Shown: positions 7,963 to 17,139, counted from the first letter of the stretch. The stretch is 64,000 bases of DNA from BOG-908 sp964247675 (GCA_964247675.1 CAXTVW010000003.1:1-64000), one strand, 5' to 3'. Notes: a model not told the origin generated them from the sequence alone. A program made the numbers and translations.

Positions 7963-10026
7963 ATGCAACCAAACGCGCTGAACGCCCAAGCTGCCATGTT
8001 GCAGCACGCCGTAGCGGCCGCGCGTGCCTGCGCCCCGGCGGTCGACTTCCTGATCCGGCTTTGGCTCGCACAGCTGTTCTGGATGCGCGGCCTGCCTGGC
8101 CCGCTGGACTGGCACATCGCGCTGACGCAGGCGCCAGGGTTGGCTGGCACGCTGGCACTGCACCCGCACGCAGCCGCCATGCTGCTCGCAAGCGTGCATG
8201 CGGCATTTCCCGCGCTGCTGCTGGCAGGTCTTGCAACCCGCCTGGCCGCGCTGCCGCTGCTCGCCCTGGCCCTGACCGCTCTGCAGGCGGCACCCGGGCA
8301 GGATGCGCCACTCCTCTGGGCGCTGCTTGCAGGCTGGTACATCGTCGTCGGCGCCGGTCCGCTCTCGCTGGATGCACTGGTCGCCCGCGGCATCTTCGAC
8401 ACGGCCCTGCCGCTCGCACCCGCACTGGGACGCCTGCTGGCGTCCCTGACGCGCGTGGCACGTCCCGCAGCCCTGCTCGCCATACGCGCCGGCCTCGCCT
8501 GGGTGCTCCTGCACCACGACATGGTCGGCCACGGCCCTGGCGCCGTGTTCCCCGTCCTCCTCATTGCAGGCCTGGCGACCCGGCTGGCCACCCTGCCGCT
8601 GTTCGCCATCAGTGGCGTGGCCATGATGCACGCCGCGACGAACGAGCATCTCTGCTGGATGCTGCTGTTGCTTTTGATTCTGAGCCAAGGCCCCGGCCCG
8701 CTCTCGCTCGACGCCCTGGTTGGCGCGGCGCTGCGCCGCCAGCTTGCCGCCAGCCACGCCGGAGCCGTCGGTGCGCTCGATACCACGCTGCCGCGCATCG
8801 TCATCGTGGGCGGCGGGTTCGCCGGCGTCGCCACTGCCCGCGGCCTGCGGCGCGCACGCTGCGCCGTGACCCTGATCGACCAGCACAACTACCATCTCTT
8901 CCAGCCGCTGCTCTACCAGGTCGCCACCGCGAGCCTTTCTCCGGCCGACATCGCCACGCCCATACGCAGCCTGTTCGCCACCCAGGCGAACGCGGAGGTC
9001 ATGCTCGGCCGCGTCACAGGCGTGGACCCCGCCGCCCGGACGGTGACGCTCGGGACAGCCGGCGCGGTCCGTTACGACACGCTCGTGCTCGCCACCGGCG
9101 CCCGCCACGCGTATTTCGGGCATGACGAATGGGAACACGACGCGCCGGGGCTGAAGACACTCGACGATGCGACGTCGATACGGGGCCGCATCCTTCTCGC
9201 CTTCGAGCGTGCCGAGAACACCGCCGATCCCGCCGCCCGCCAGGCCCTGCTGACCTTCGGAGTCATCGGAGGCGGCCCGACCGGGGTGGAACTCGCCGGC
9301 GCCATCGCCGAGCTCGCCCGCAGCGGCCTCACCGGCGAGTTCCGCCGCGCCGACCCCGCGCAGGCCAGGATCCTCCTGATCCAGTCCGGCAGCCGCGTGC
9401 TGCCGACGTTCCCGGAAGCGCTGTCCGCCTCAGCCGCACGCGCGCTCGCCGAGCTGGGCGTGGAGATCCGCCTGGGCCATGCCGTCGAGGACGTAACATC
9501 GGAGGGCATGATGCTGGACGGCGCGCGCATCGCCTGCGCCACGGTTTTCTGGGCCGCCGGCGTCGCCGCCTCGCCGGCGGCCGCCTGGCTCGCCGCGCCG
9601 GCGGATCGTTCGGGCCGCCTGGAAGTAGGCCCAGACCTCACCGTTCTCGGCCATCCGGAGATCTTCGCCATCGGTGACACTGCCAGCGTGAACGCCTGGC
9701 ACGGCAAACCCACGCCGGGCCTGGCGCCGGCCGCCAAACAGGCCGGCGAATACGCGGCGCGCGTCATCCGCGCGCGGCTGTCCAACCGTGCGGCACCGGT
9801 GGCGTTCCGCTACCACCACGCCGGAAGTCTGGCCACGATCGGCCGCCGCTCCGCCGTTGCGGAATTTGGCCGCCTGCACATCACCGGCCCGATGGCCTGG
9901 TGGTTGTGGGGCGCCGTGCACATCCTGTTTCTTGCAGGCGCGCGCAACAGGGTTGTCGTCGCGATCCAGTGGTTCTGGGCGTATCTGACTTACAACCGCG
10001 GGATCCGCCTGATCACCGGGAAATAG
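7963..10026 (+). CDS. Fusion: two DoxX-like membrane segments + type II NADH dehydrogenase
   Basis: A 687-residue protein. Residues about 25-145 and 165-255 are two DoxX-like hydrophobic units that share LLAGLATRLA.LPL and GPLSLDAL.....R, so they look like an internal duplication. Residues 276-687 are a complete NDH-2-type flavoprotein: FAD motif VGGGFAGVATA, the family hallmark HNYHLFQPLLYQVA, second Rossmann motif GGGPTGVELAG and FAIGDTA. NDH-2 oxidises NADH and reduces quinone without pumping protons. DoxX/DoxD-type proteins are small quinone-linked membrane subunits, so the fusion would give a normally peripheral enzyme its own membrane anchor. ATG 7963 has GGAG close upstream. A DoxX-type gene follows. 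Confidence 0.9.
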   Translation: MQPNALNAQAAMLQHAVAAARACAPAVDFLIRLWLAQLFWMRGLPGPLDWHIALTQAPGLAGTLALHPHAAAMLLASVHAAFPALLLAGLATRLAALPLLALALTALQAAPGQDAPLLWALLAGWYIVVGAGPLSLDALVARGIFDTALPLAPALGRLLASLTRVARPAALLAIRAGLAWVLLHHDMVGHGPGAVFPVLLIAGLATRLATLPLFAISGVAMMHAATNEHLCWMLLLLLILSQGPGPLSLDALVGAALRRQLAASHAGAVGALDTTLPRIVIVGGGFAGVATARGLRRARCAVTLIDQHNYHLFQPLLYQVATASLSPADIATPIRSLFATQANAEVMLGRVTGVDPAARTVTLGTAGAVRYDTLVLATGARHAYFGHDEWEHDAPGLKTLDDATSIRGRILLAFERAENTADPAARQALLTFGVIGGGPTGVELAGAIAELARSGLTGEFRRADPAQARILLIQSGSRVLPTFPEALSASAARALAELGVEIRLGHAVEDVTSEGMMLDGARIACATVFWAAGVAASPAAAWLAAPADRSGRLEVGPDLTVLGHPEIFAIGDTASVNAWHGKPTPGLAPAAKQAGEYAARVIRARLSNRAAPVAFRYHHAGSLATIGRRSAVAEFGRLHITGPMAWWLWGAVHILFLAGARNRVVVAIQWFWAYLTYNRGIRLITGK

Positions 10027-10053
10027 GCACGGTGGCGTAATTCAGGAGAGAGA

Positions 10054-10098
10054 AGCAAGGCCTGCTTTTTTGCAAAAAAGAAGCAAAAAACTTTTGCT
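10054..10098 (+). repeat. Palindromic T/A-rich dispersed repeat, copy 1
   Basis: A 45-bp element that recurs at 22009-22053 with one difference. It contains the perfect 16-bp palindrome CTTTTTTGCAAAAAAG and a second hairpin AGCAAAA-AAC-TTTTGCT, in otherwise GC-rich DNA. It lies between the NADH dehydrogenase fusion and the DoxX gene. I associate such elements with Acetobacteraceae chromosomes (from memory, not checked). Its role is unknown; it might act as a terminator or RNA-stability hairpin. Confidence 0.75.
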
Positions 10099-10240
10099 TG
10101 CTCGCCGTTGCTGGTGCTTCGGCATGTTGCGGATGAAGCCGTCTGCTTGCTTCGGAACGCACTGAGAAGATTGCGCCGGCACCCTGTAACGTCATCATCG
10201 CCTGCGACGAACTTCGGACCAGATTTCCCAAGGTCCACCG

Positions 10241-10897
10241 ATGCACGCCAATCCGTTTTCCGATACGTTCAGCTTCCTGATCGGCACCGCGCACGATTAC
10301 GGTCCTTTCGGCGCCTCCCGCTACATATCCGTCGTCTTCTACCTCGCCCTGATTGCCGGCAGTTTCTACGTCGCCTGGCGCAACTGGTCGATTGACCCGA
10401 CGCAGCGCCGCACCAGGCATGTGTGCAATTGGGTGATGCGCCTGGTGGCCGCCGGCATCTGGTATCAGGGCACGCTCTGGAAGCTGCCTTTGCCGGTCTC
10501 GGACGCGTTCAAATTCTGGACCGGCGCCCTGGCGAAATACACCGGCTTTCCAATACATGCGACTCTGGTCAACATAGTGTTCCTGCCGCATTTGAACATC
10601 GTGCAGCCTCTTGTCTATCTGACCGAGATCGGTTTTGCCGTCACCCTGTCGCTCGGCCTGCTCACCCGCTTGTCCTCGCTGGTGATCGTCATCTTCACGG
10701 CGCATCTCTGGATCGGGCTGTACAACGATCCGACGGAGTGGCCTTGGACCTACGTGGCCATCATGATCGCGCACGGCATGTTCATCACCGGCCTGGCGGG
10801 CCGCAGCCTCGGCCTCGATAATCTGCTCCGCAGAACCCCGCCTGCGTTCGTCGCGCGCAATGCTACTCTGCGACGCGTCTTCGATCTCGCGACGTGA
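10241..10897 (+). CDS. DoxX/DoxD-like integral membrane protein
   Basis: A 218-residue membrane protein with about five hydrophobic segments: VVFYLALIAGSFYVAW, MRLVAAGIWYQGTLWK, LVYLTEIGFAVTLSLG, LSSLVIVIFTAHLWIGL and YVAIMIAHGMFI. The pattern GIWYQGTLWKLP, LTEIGFA, LGLLTRLSS matches DoxX/DoxD (thiosulfate:quinone oxidoreductase small-subunit) proteins. An AGG sequence precedes ATG 10241. Its position after a DoxX-NDH fusion suggests a shared role at the quinone pool. Confidence 0.8.
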   Translation: MHANPFSDTFSFLIGTAHDYGPFGASRYISVVFYLALIAGSFYVAWRNWSIDPTQRRTRHVCNWVMRLVAAGIWYQGTLWKLPLPVSDAFKFWTGALAKYTGFPIHATLVNIVFLPHLNIVQPLVYLTEIGFAVTLSLGLLTRLSSLVIVIFTAHLWIGLYNDPTEWPWTYVAIMIAHGMFITGLAGRSLGLDNLLRRTPPAFVARNATLRRVFDLAT

Positions 10898-11000
10898 CTT
10901 TGGACGGACGGAAACAAGCGCGATTCCAGACGCGTGCTTGTTCTCGCCAACGCCCTGGAACTCGGCCGTTTCGCTTCGCGCCGACGTTGACAGCGTTCGC

Positions 11001-12554
11001 CTAATGCGCGGCAACCGTGGGTTTTGGTGCCGCTCCGACCGGACGCAGGAACGGCACGAGTAGCGTTGCAAGAACGAACGCAATCATGATGGCTCGGAAT
11101 GCGTCCGCATAGGCCAGCGTCGAGGCCTCGCGATACGCCAAATGCCAGAGCTGTTTCAGCGTGGCCGCATGGACGTCCAGGCCGCCCGGGGCGCCCTCCT
11201 CCCGGCGCCGCAGCGCCACGGCCGCCACCAGCCTGGTCATCGCCCCGTTTGCCGGCGTCAGGTTCGAGGCGATCATCAGGAAATGCGTGTTGGTCGCGGT
11301 GTTGATGATCGCCGCGCTGGCCGCGATGCCGACCGCGCCGCCCAGGTTGCGCATCATGTTGAACAGGCCGCTGGCGTATTTCAGCCGTTCAGGCGGCAGG
11401 CTGCCCAGGCCGAGATTGACGCTCGGCGCCACGGCGAACACCTGCGGGAAACCGCGCAGCACCTGCGGCAGCAGGAATTCGGCGCCGCTCCACTCACTGG
11501 TGATGAAACTGTAGCGCCACATGGCAACACTGAAGCAGGCTAGGCCGGCCATCATCAGCCAGCGTGCATCGATCCTACGCGACAGCAGGATGAAGACGGG
11601 CGTGCCCAGCAGCGAGGCGACACCGGTGGAGAACACGGCGAGGCCGGTCTGCCACGCGCTGTAGCCCCGCACGTAGCCCAGGAACAGCGGCGTCAGATAG
11701 ATAGTAGTGAAGATGCCGATGCCGGTGACGAACGACAGCAGGCAGCCGATCGCGAAATTGCGGTTGCCGAAAGCCCGCATATCCACCACCGGATTGGCAA
11801 AGATCATGCTGCGTACGACAAAGAGCGCCAGCGCGCCGCCGGCGATGCAGGCGCACAGGCGGATCGTGGAATCGTTGAACCAGTTCCAGCGCGTGCCCTC
11901 CTCGAGCACGTATTCGAGGGTGCCTAGGCCCACCGCCATCAGCGCCATGCCCCAGTAATCGGCGCCTTTCAGCAGGGAGAGATCCGGCTTGTCGATACGG
12001 ACCAATGAAGGGATCGACAGGCTTATGGCCACGCCAGGGATGAGGTTGATGTAGAACAGCCAATGCCAGTTCAGCGCGTCGGTAAGCCAGCCGCCGACCA
12101 CGGGGCCGAGCGTGGGGGCGATGGAGGCGATGCTGCCGATCACGGCGGCCGCATAGATGCGCCGCGTGCCGGTAAAATAGTGGAACGAAGAGGTGAAGAC
12201 CGTGGGTATCATCGACGCCCCGAGCAGACCCTGCAGGGCGCGAAACACGATCATGCTCTGGATGTTCCAGGCCAGGCTACAGAGCAGGCTGGCGAGCGTG
12301 AACCCGGCCGCCGACACGGCGAACAGCCACCGCGTGGAGAACACGCGGGTGAGCCAGCCGGATAGCGGGATGACGATGATCTCGGCAATCAGGTAGGCGG
12401 TCTGCACCCAGCTGATCTCATCCTGCGCGGCCGAAAGCCCGCCGCCGATGTTCTGCAGCGACGAGGCGACGATCTGGATGTCCAGCAGCGCCATGAACAT
12501 GCCCGCGCACATCACGCAGAACGGCAGGATGCTGGCCGGGGCCGGCCCGCTCAT
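11001..12554 (-). CDS. emrB: MFS drug:H+ antiporter, DHA2 family (EmrB/QacA type)
   Basis: A 517-residue exporter of the 14-TM DHA2 group. Motif A-like and antiporter signatures are visible (TAYLIAEIIVIPLSGWL, RALQGLLGASMIPT, LGPVVGGWLTD). It is the inner-membrane pump partner of the adjacent membrane-fusion protein; together with an outer-membrane TolC-like channel it would expel toxic compounds. Its ATG overlaps the stop of emrA by 4 bp (ATGA), so the operon order is hxlR-emrA-emrB. Substrates are not predictable from sequence. Confidence 0.92.
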   Translation of the reverse strand: MSGPAPASILPFCVMCAGMFMALLDIQIVASSLQNIGGGLSAAQDEISWVQTAYLIAEIIVIPLSGWLTRVFSTRWLFAVSAAGFTLASLLCSLAWNIQSMIVFRALQGLLGASMIPTVFTSSFHYFTGTRRIYAAAVIGSIASIAPTLGPVVGGWLTDALNWHWLFYINLIPGVAISLSIPSLVRIDKPDLSLLKGADYWGMALMAVGLGTLEYVLEEGTRWNWFNDSTIRLCACIAGGALALFVVRSMIFANPVVDMRAFGNRNFAIGCLLSFVTGIGIFTTIYLTPLFLGYVRGYSAWQTGLAVFSTGVASLLGTPVFILLSRRIDARWLMMAGLACFSVAMWRYSFITSEWSGAEFLLPQVLRGFPQVFAVAPSVNLGLGSLPPERLKYASGLFNMMRNLGGAVGIAASAAIINTATNTHFLMIASNLTPANGAMTRLVAAVALRRREEGAPGGLDVHAATLKQLWHLAYREASTLAYADAFRAIMIAFVLATLLVPFLRPVGAAPKPTVAAH

Positions 12555-13654
12555 GGTGCGTCCTGCGTGTCCACGCTGACGGTGACGGACAGGCCGGGGC
12601 GCAGCCGGCCGAGCGCTGCGTCCGGCGCATCGAGCGCGATGCGCACCGGCACGCGCTGAACGATCCTGGTGAAGTTGCCGGTCGCGTTCTCCGGCGGGAT
12701 CACCGCGAATATCGCGCCGGTTCCCGGTGCCAGGCTCAGCACGTGGCCGTGGAAGATCCTGCCGGGTGCGGCGTCCGCCAGCAGCGTGGCTTTCTGCCCC
12801 GGCTTCATGGCGGCCAGCTGGTCCTCCTTGAAGTTCGCTTCCACCCAGAGGCCGGCGGAGGGGACGACGGAGAGGATGTAGGTGCCCGCGGCCACGTAAC
12901 TGCCCGGACGCACGGCGCGGTTGGCTATGAAGCCGTCCACAGGCGCCCGGATCTCGGTGTAGCCGAGGTCCAGACGGGCGCGCCGCAGGTCGGCGCCGCC
13001 CTGCGCGATCGCGGCTTCCGCCTGCTGGATCTGCGAGTCGATCACGTCCAGCTGCGCCCGGGATGCCGCGAAGCCGGCCTGCGACGCGGCCATGGCCGCC
13101 TGGGCTTCGCGGTCGGCCGTCCGGGCACGGTCGGCGTCCTGGATCGAGCCGGCCCGGGTCAGGGACAGCGCCACGTAACGTGCGCCGTCCAGCGAGGTGA
13201 AGGCGGCGCGCGCGTTCCTGGCAGACAGCTCGGCTGCGGACTGGCCGATGGCGGCGAGTTGCACGACACGCTGTGCGCGCAACATGCGCAATGCGGCAGT
13301 CTGGGCGGCGACCGTCGCCTCCGCACGATCGTAGGCTGCCTGGTAATCGCGCGCATCGATGCGGGACAGCAACTGTCCGCGCGTCACATGCGCGTTGTCG
13401 GTCACCAGGATGTCAGTGACGAAACCGGCGACGTGCGGGGCAATGGCAGTGACGTCACCGCCGACATAGGCGTCATCCGTGGTTTCGACGAAACGGCCGT
13501 GCTGCCACCAATCCCGGCCGTAACAGGCCGCGGCGAGGAGGATTCCTGCACATGAGGCGGCGACAATCAGGCGCCGTAGGCCCGCTCGCGGGCGCCAGGG
13601 GGCGGTGCCTGCCGGGGTGTCGGACAGCAGCGGGTCCGGCGGCATCGCGTTCAC
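12551..13654 (-). CDS. emrA: HlyD/EmrA-family membrane fusion protein
   Basis: A 367-residue periplasmic adaptor. One N-terminal TM segment (LIVAASCAGILLAAACYG) is followed by a biotinyl-lipoyl-like half motif (VETTDDAYVGGDVTAIAPHVAG), a coiled-coil hairpin (about 110-215, rich in Ala, Gln and Arg) and a beta-barrel (DLGYTEIRAPVDGFI, GLWVEANFKEDQL). The GTG at 13654 is chosen because it forms a GTGA overlap with the hxlR stop; an ATG three codons later is an alternative. It links the EmrB pump to an outer-membrane channel. Confidence 0.9.
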   Translation of the reverse strand: MNAMPPDPLLSDTPAGTAPWRPRAGLRRLIVAASCAGILLAAACYGRDWWQHGRFVETTDDAYVGGDVTAIAPHVAGFVTDILVTDNAHVTRGQLLSRIDARDYQAAYDRAEATVAAQTAALRMLRAQRVVQLAAIGQSAAELSARNARAAFTSLDGARYVALSLTRAGSIQDADRARTADREAQAAMAASQAGFAASRAQLDVIDSQIQQAEAAIAQGGADLRRARLDLGYTEIRAPVDGFIANRAVRPGSYVAAGTYILSVVPSAGLWVEANFKEDQLAAMKPGQKATLLADAAPGRIFHGHVLSLAPGTGAIFAVIPPENATGNFTRIVQRVPVRIALDAPDAALGRLRPGLSVTVSVDTQDAP

Positions 13655-14148
13655 GGCTGGCCTGCGCCGCTGACGGACGCGTGGCGGAGGCGCATCGTCT
13701 CGCTGGCGGCGGGGCCCGGCGCGCGCCGCACGTTGGCGGGGGTAAGCTCCTTGCCGCTGATGCGGTCCACCAGCACCGGCTCCATGCGCAAGCCCGTCTC
13801 CGCATCCACCAGCACGACGCTTTCGCCCTCGGGTGCGAGCTGGCGATTGCCGAAAGCTGCGATGGCCCACAGCACGGGGCGGAAATCCTGCCCACGGGAG
13901 GTCAGCACGTATTCGCCGCGCGGCGGCCGCTCGCTGTACTGGCGGCGCTCCAGGAAGCCCGCCTCGACCAGCGCGTTCAGGCGGCGCGTCAGCATGTTCG
14001 GAGCGATACCCAGGCTTTTCTGGAAGTCGTCAAATCGCGTGATGCCTTGCCCGGCGTCGCGCAGGATCAGCATGCTCCACCACTCGCCGACATGCTCCAG
14101 GCTGCGCGCGATCGGGCACGCCATGCCTTCGAAACTCTTGCGCTGCAT
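13651..14148 (-). CDS. HxlR-family winged-helix regulator of the efflux operon
   Basis: A 165-residue HxlR regulator. The family core is plain: CPIARSLEHVGEWWSMLILRDA, RFDDFQKSLGIAPNMLTRRL, LVEAGFLERRQYSERPPRGEYVLT. The N-terminal Cys (CPIARS) is the usual redox- or thiol-sensing position in this family. The 165-residue start is supported by family alignment; the frame stays open further upstream but runs through the operator. It is first gene of the hxlR-emrA-emrB operon, so it probably represses its own transcript from the palindrome just upstream. Confidence 0.9.
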   Translation of the reverse strand: MQRKSFEGMACPIARSLEHVGEWWSMLILRDAGQGITRFDDFQKSLGIAPNMLTRRLNALVEAGFLERRQYSERPPRGEYVLTSRGQDFRPVLWAIAAFGNRQLAPEGESVVLVDAETGLRMEPVLVDRISGKELTPANVRRAPGPAASETMRLRHASVSGAGQP

Positions 14149-14169
14149 TGTCGGACAGCCTTCCGTATG

Positions 14170-14186
14170 ACTATCATGATGATAGT
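14170..14186. promoter_or_regulatory. Perfect inverted-repeat operator upstream of hxlR
   Basis: ACTATCAT-G-ATGATAGT is a perfect 8-bp inverted repeat around a single central G, 21 bp upstream of the hxlR start. It is A/T-rich in a GC-rich setting. Dimeric HxlR regulators bind short inverted repeats of this form close to their own promoters, so this is the likely operator of the efflux operon. Confidence 0.75.
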
Positions 14187-14433
14187 TAGGTCGGTAGCGA
14201 AATGCAAGTCTCTTTCGGTGGTGCAGCAACGAAAAGCTGTTGTAGGCGTCGGCCTCGGAATTTAGGGCATTGGTGGCGGTTGCTCGGGGGCGTTCTCGCT
14301 CCGGCCGGGCGGGTTCACCGGACATCCTGCGGCAGGGTGCCGATTGCAGACATCCTCTCGCTCATCGAACGCAGGTTTTGGTCGTCCGGCTTCGAGCGCC
14401 CCGCGACGGCTGCGCCGCGGGGCGCTGGGCGGC

Positions 14434-14955
14434 CTACTGGCCGGCCTGCTGCAAGGACTCGCCGATCTTGGCGTGCTTGGTGTCGCCCGCTTTCAGCTTC
14501 TCGACGAACGCCTTCACGGAAACGTTGTCGGTGCTTGCGATCTCCTTCTGCTCGGTGGCGACGTCGTTGCCGTTATCCTTTGCCTCGTCGTTCACGAAGG
14601 CGGTATCGAAAGCTTTGCCGTCCAGCGACTTGAGGTGGTTATAGGATTGCTGCTTGGCGTCGGTCATCGTGGTCGGCAGATCGACGCCGTTCTGCTTGGC
14701 GAGCTGGCCCAGCTCCGGGTTCAGAGTGTCGTGATCGCTGATCATCGTGTGGGCGTAGCTCTTGACGTCGCTGCGCGTGCCTTTCGTCAAAGCGAGCTTG
14801 GCCACGGCGAGCTCGTAGGTGGCGCCCTGCGCGGTACTGACCAGGAACGCGTGATCGGTGGACGACAACGATGCCGCCTGTGCGGCAGGAGAGACGAGGC
14901 CGATGCTGCAGCAGAGCGCGGCACCAGCGCCCAGGACCTTAAGACAGAACTTCAT
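14434..14955 (-). CDS. DUF4142 (YoaF/putative periplasmic) protein
   Basis: A 173-residue exported protein: signal peptide (KFCLKVLGAGAALCCSIGLVSPAAQA), then a mainly helical DUF4142 domain with the family features AFLVSTAQGATYELAVAKLAL, VKSYAHTMISDHDTLNPEL and LDGKAFDTAFVNDEAKDN. A GAGAG ribosome site precedes ATG 14955. DUF4142 proteins are ferritin-like helical bundles of unknown role, common in soil and acidophilic proteobacteria. It is monocistronic. Confidence 0.87.
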   Translation of the reverse strand: MKFCLKVLGAGAALCCSIGLVSPAAQAASLSSTDHAFLVSTAQGATYELAVAKLALTKGTRSDVKSYAHTMISDHDTLNPELGQLAKQNGVDLPTTMTDAKQQSYNHLKSLDGKAFDTAFVNDEAKDNGNDVATEQKEIASTDNVSVKAFVEKLKAGDTKHAKIGESLQQAGQ

Positions 14956-15073
14956 GATAAAATCTCTCACATTGGGAATACGCCGCGTGGGACGCTGACG
15001 ATACGGCAAGCAACCCGGCTGGCCCCACGCGGTTGCCGGTCAGGGCAAGTCGTGATCCTCGCGGCAGGGTTGC

Positions 15074-16186
15074 CTAGTTCGACGGCGGATAGCGGCGGAG
15101 CAGGCTTTGCTGGCGTAGCCACGCGCGCGACAAAGCAGCGACTCCTGCAGGCCGGTGACCCGCACGGCGCATCGCGTGGCCCAGCTTGAACAACTCGCCC
15201 TGTTTGGCGAACACGCCGCGGAACGCCGCATCTATCGTGAGTGCCGGATCCCAGAACTGTATCGCCTCGGATCCCGCGCCGTTGATTTCGATGATGCTGA
15301 ACGCGCCGGCAAGCAGCGCGCCGAGCGTTTCGAACCGCACATCGAAACGGCCGTAGTGGAAATCAGGCATCGAACGCGCGATGGCATCTATCCGTTCGGC
15401 GAGCACAAGAGAGATACGGGAGGATGCATCCTCGTAGCGCGCACCGATACGCAGAGAAGCGATCGTCGTCAGGAACACCTGCTCATGGTCGGCCGGAACG
15501 CGCTGAAACGCGATTTTGCCGAGGGCAGCAGCATATTTCGCGGCGTGCTGGCGATATCTCGGGTCCGCGCCGACCAGGGCGGCGATGCTGCGCCGTCCGT
15601 CACCGGTAACGCAGGGCGCGTGACGCAGCGTCATGGCCAGGAGCGCACCTTTGCTGGCGCCTGGCTGACGGACATACAGCAGGCCCGCTTCGTTCGGCGC
15701 CACGATCAAACGCTGCAGGATGAACGCGCCGCCGGCGGGGATTGCGGCAGCGTAGGCGTCGAGCGCGTCATCGCTGTCGACACGGCGCACGCCGTAGCCG
15801 CACCAGCCGATGTCCGGTTTGGCGATGAGCGGATAACGCAGGCCGGCTGCCACGCGGGCGGCGCCGGCGTCCTGCCCAAATGCGATGCGGCACCAGGGGG
15901 CTATCCAGGGTGCGAAGTCCTCGCCGACCTGCGCGAGACAAGCGGATTTCGATTCGCCCGCCAGGCCGCCGGTTTCGATGCGCGGGTTCAGGCAGGACGG
16001 CAGCGTCAGGCTGCGGTACCGCGCGCCAAGATAGAACCAGTGCAAGACCAGCGGTATGCACAGCAGCGATTTGGGAAGCTGTTCGATGCGCAGGCCGCGC
16101 GGTGAAGTGACCTGCGCCACGTGTGTGAAATCGGCAACCCCCCTGCCCGGCAGCCGTTGCGCATTGACATATGGATCAGCAACCAA
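15074..16186 (-). CDS. ATP-grasp family protein (D-alanine-D-alanine ligase-like)
   Basis: A 370-residue protein. The N-terminal part has a hydrophobic stretch (LLCIPLVLHWFYLG) and the segment NPRIETGGLAGESK. An ATP-grasp fold follows: YPLIAKPDIGWCGYGVRRV for nucleotide binding, FILQRLI, and the metal site IEINGAGSEAIQFWDP. ATP-grasp enzymes join a carboxylate to an amine or thiol through an acyl phosphate. The TTG at 16186 is taken as start because AAGGAG stands 7 bp before it; GTG 16120 is an alternative without a ribosome site. Its 5' end overlaps that of the divergent methyltransferase gene. The substrate is unknown. Confidence 0.75.
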   Translation of the reverse strand: MVADPYVNAQRLPGRGVADFTHVAQVTSPRGLRIEQLPKSLLCIPLVLHWFYLGARYRSLTLPSCLNPRIETGGLAGESKSACLAQVGEDFAPWIAPWCRIAFGQDAGAARVAAGLRYPLIAKPDIGWCGYGVRRVDSDDALDAYAAAIPAGGAFILQRLIVAPNEAGLLYVRQPGASKGALLAMTLRHAPCVTGDGRRSIAALVGADPRYRQHAAKYAAALGKIAFQRVPADHEQVFLTTIASLRIGARYEDASSRISLVLAERIDAIARSMPDFHYGRFDVRFETLGALLAGAFSIIEINGAGSEAIQFWDPALTIDAAFRGVFAKQGELFKLGHAMRRAGHRPAGVAALSRAWLRQQSLLRRYPPSN

Positions 16187-17139
16187 CGCCGTTCTCCTTG
16201 CGGGCTGCTTCCTTGCTGGCGCTGTCTCAAGCGTTGCTTATGCGGGACTACAGCTTCGTCACCGTAACGCCGGCCACGCACGGATCGGTCAATGCCAGGG
16301 CAGAAAACTTCTGGGCACGCGACATGCGCGATGTGTTCGGCTGGAGCCGGCCGTTCAAGCCGGGCGTGCTCGATCCCGGCCTGTTGCAGGCGGCACGCGA
16401 AGCAGGCGCCATCGACGAGTTGGCGGAAGCGGAAGACGCCTTTTCGCGCTGCAATCTGCGCGCCGCCACGCTGGAAGGGCAGGTCTTGCTGCATTCGGCG
16501 TTTCCGACAGACGCGCCGGACGCCGTGTTCTTCGGGCCGGACACCTATCGTTTTGCCGATGCGGTGTGCCGCGCGCTGGCAGGACACGCGGGTCCGATAC
16601 GCCGGGCCGTGGACATCTGCTGCGGATCGGGTGCGGCGGGCATACTCGTCGCGCGTGCCTGCCCGCAGGCCAGCGTGGTGCTGGCCGACGTAAACGCGGC
16701 GGCGCTTGCGCTGGCCGGCGTGAATGCCAGGGCAGCGGGCGTGAACAACACATCATGTACCCGGAGCGATCTGTTTCAGACGGTTCCCGGAACGTTTGAT
16801 TTCATCGTGGCCAATCCGCCGTATTTGATCGATCAATTTTCCCGCATCTACCGCCATGGCGGCGGCCGGCATGGCGAGGGACTGTCTGTGCGGATCGTGC
16901 GGGACGCGCTTCCGCGCCTGGCGTCAGGCGGGCAACTGGTCTTGTACACGGGCAGCGCCATTTCCGGCGGCCGGGATTTCCTGCGCGAGGAGGTTGCTTG
17001 CATGCTGGACGAAACAGGATGGCGCTGGACCTACCGGGAGGTTGATCCGGATGTGTTTGGCGAGGAAGTGGGCCAGGGCGCCTATTGCGATGCGGAGCGT
17101 ATTGCCGCGATCGTGCTGACGGCGGAGCGGCCGGCATGA
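16171..17139 (+). CDS. Class I SAM-dependent methyltransferase (HemK-like NPPY motif)
   Basis: A 322-residue methyltransferase. An N-terminal domain of about 130 residues of its own type precedes a Rossmann SAM fold: motif I VDICCGSGAAGILVA, acidic residue in VVLADVN, motif IV VANPPYLID. The NPPY motif is typical of enzymes that methylate planar nitrogens (glutamine side chains, adenine, amide-like groups). No clear ribosome site precedes ATG 16171. Its stop overlaps the start of the oxidase gene (ATGA), so the two are coupled. Confidence 0.82.
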   Translation: MDQQPTPFSLRAASLLALSQALLMRDYSFVTVTPATHGSVNARAENFWARDMRDVFGWSRPFKPGVLDPGLLQAAREAGAIDELAEAEDAFSRCNLRAATLEGQVLLHSAFPTDAPDAVFFGPDTYRFADAVCRALAGHAGPIRRAVDICCGSGAAGILVARACPQASVVLADVNAAALALAGVNARAAGVNNTSCTRSDLFQTVPGTFDFIVANPPYLIDQFSRIYRHGGGRHGEGLSVRIVRDALPRLASGGQLVLYTGSAISGGRDFLREEVACMLDETGWRWTYREVDPDVFGEEVGQGAYCDAERIAAIVLTAERPA

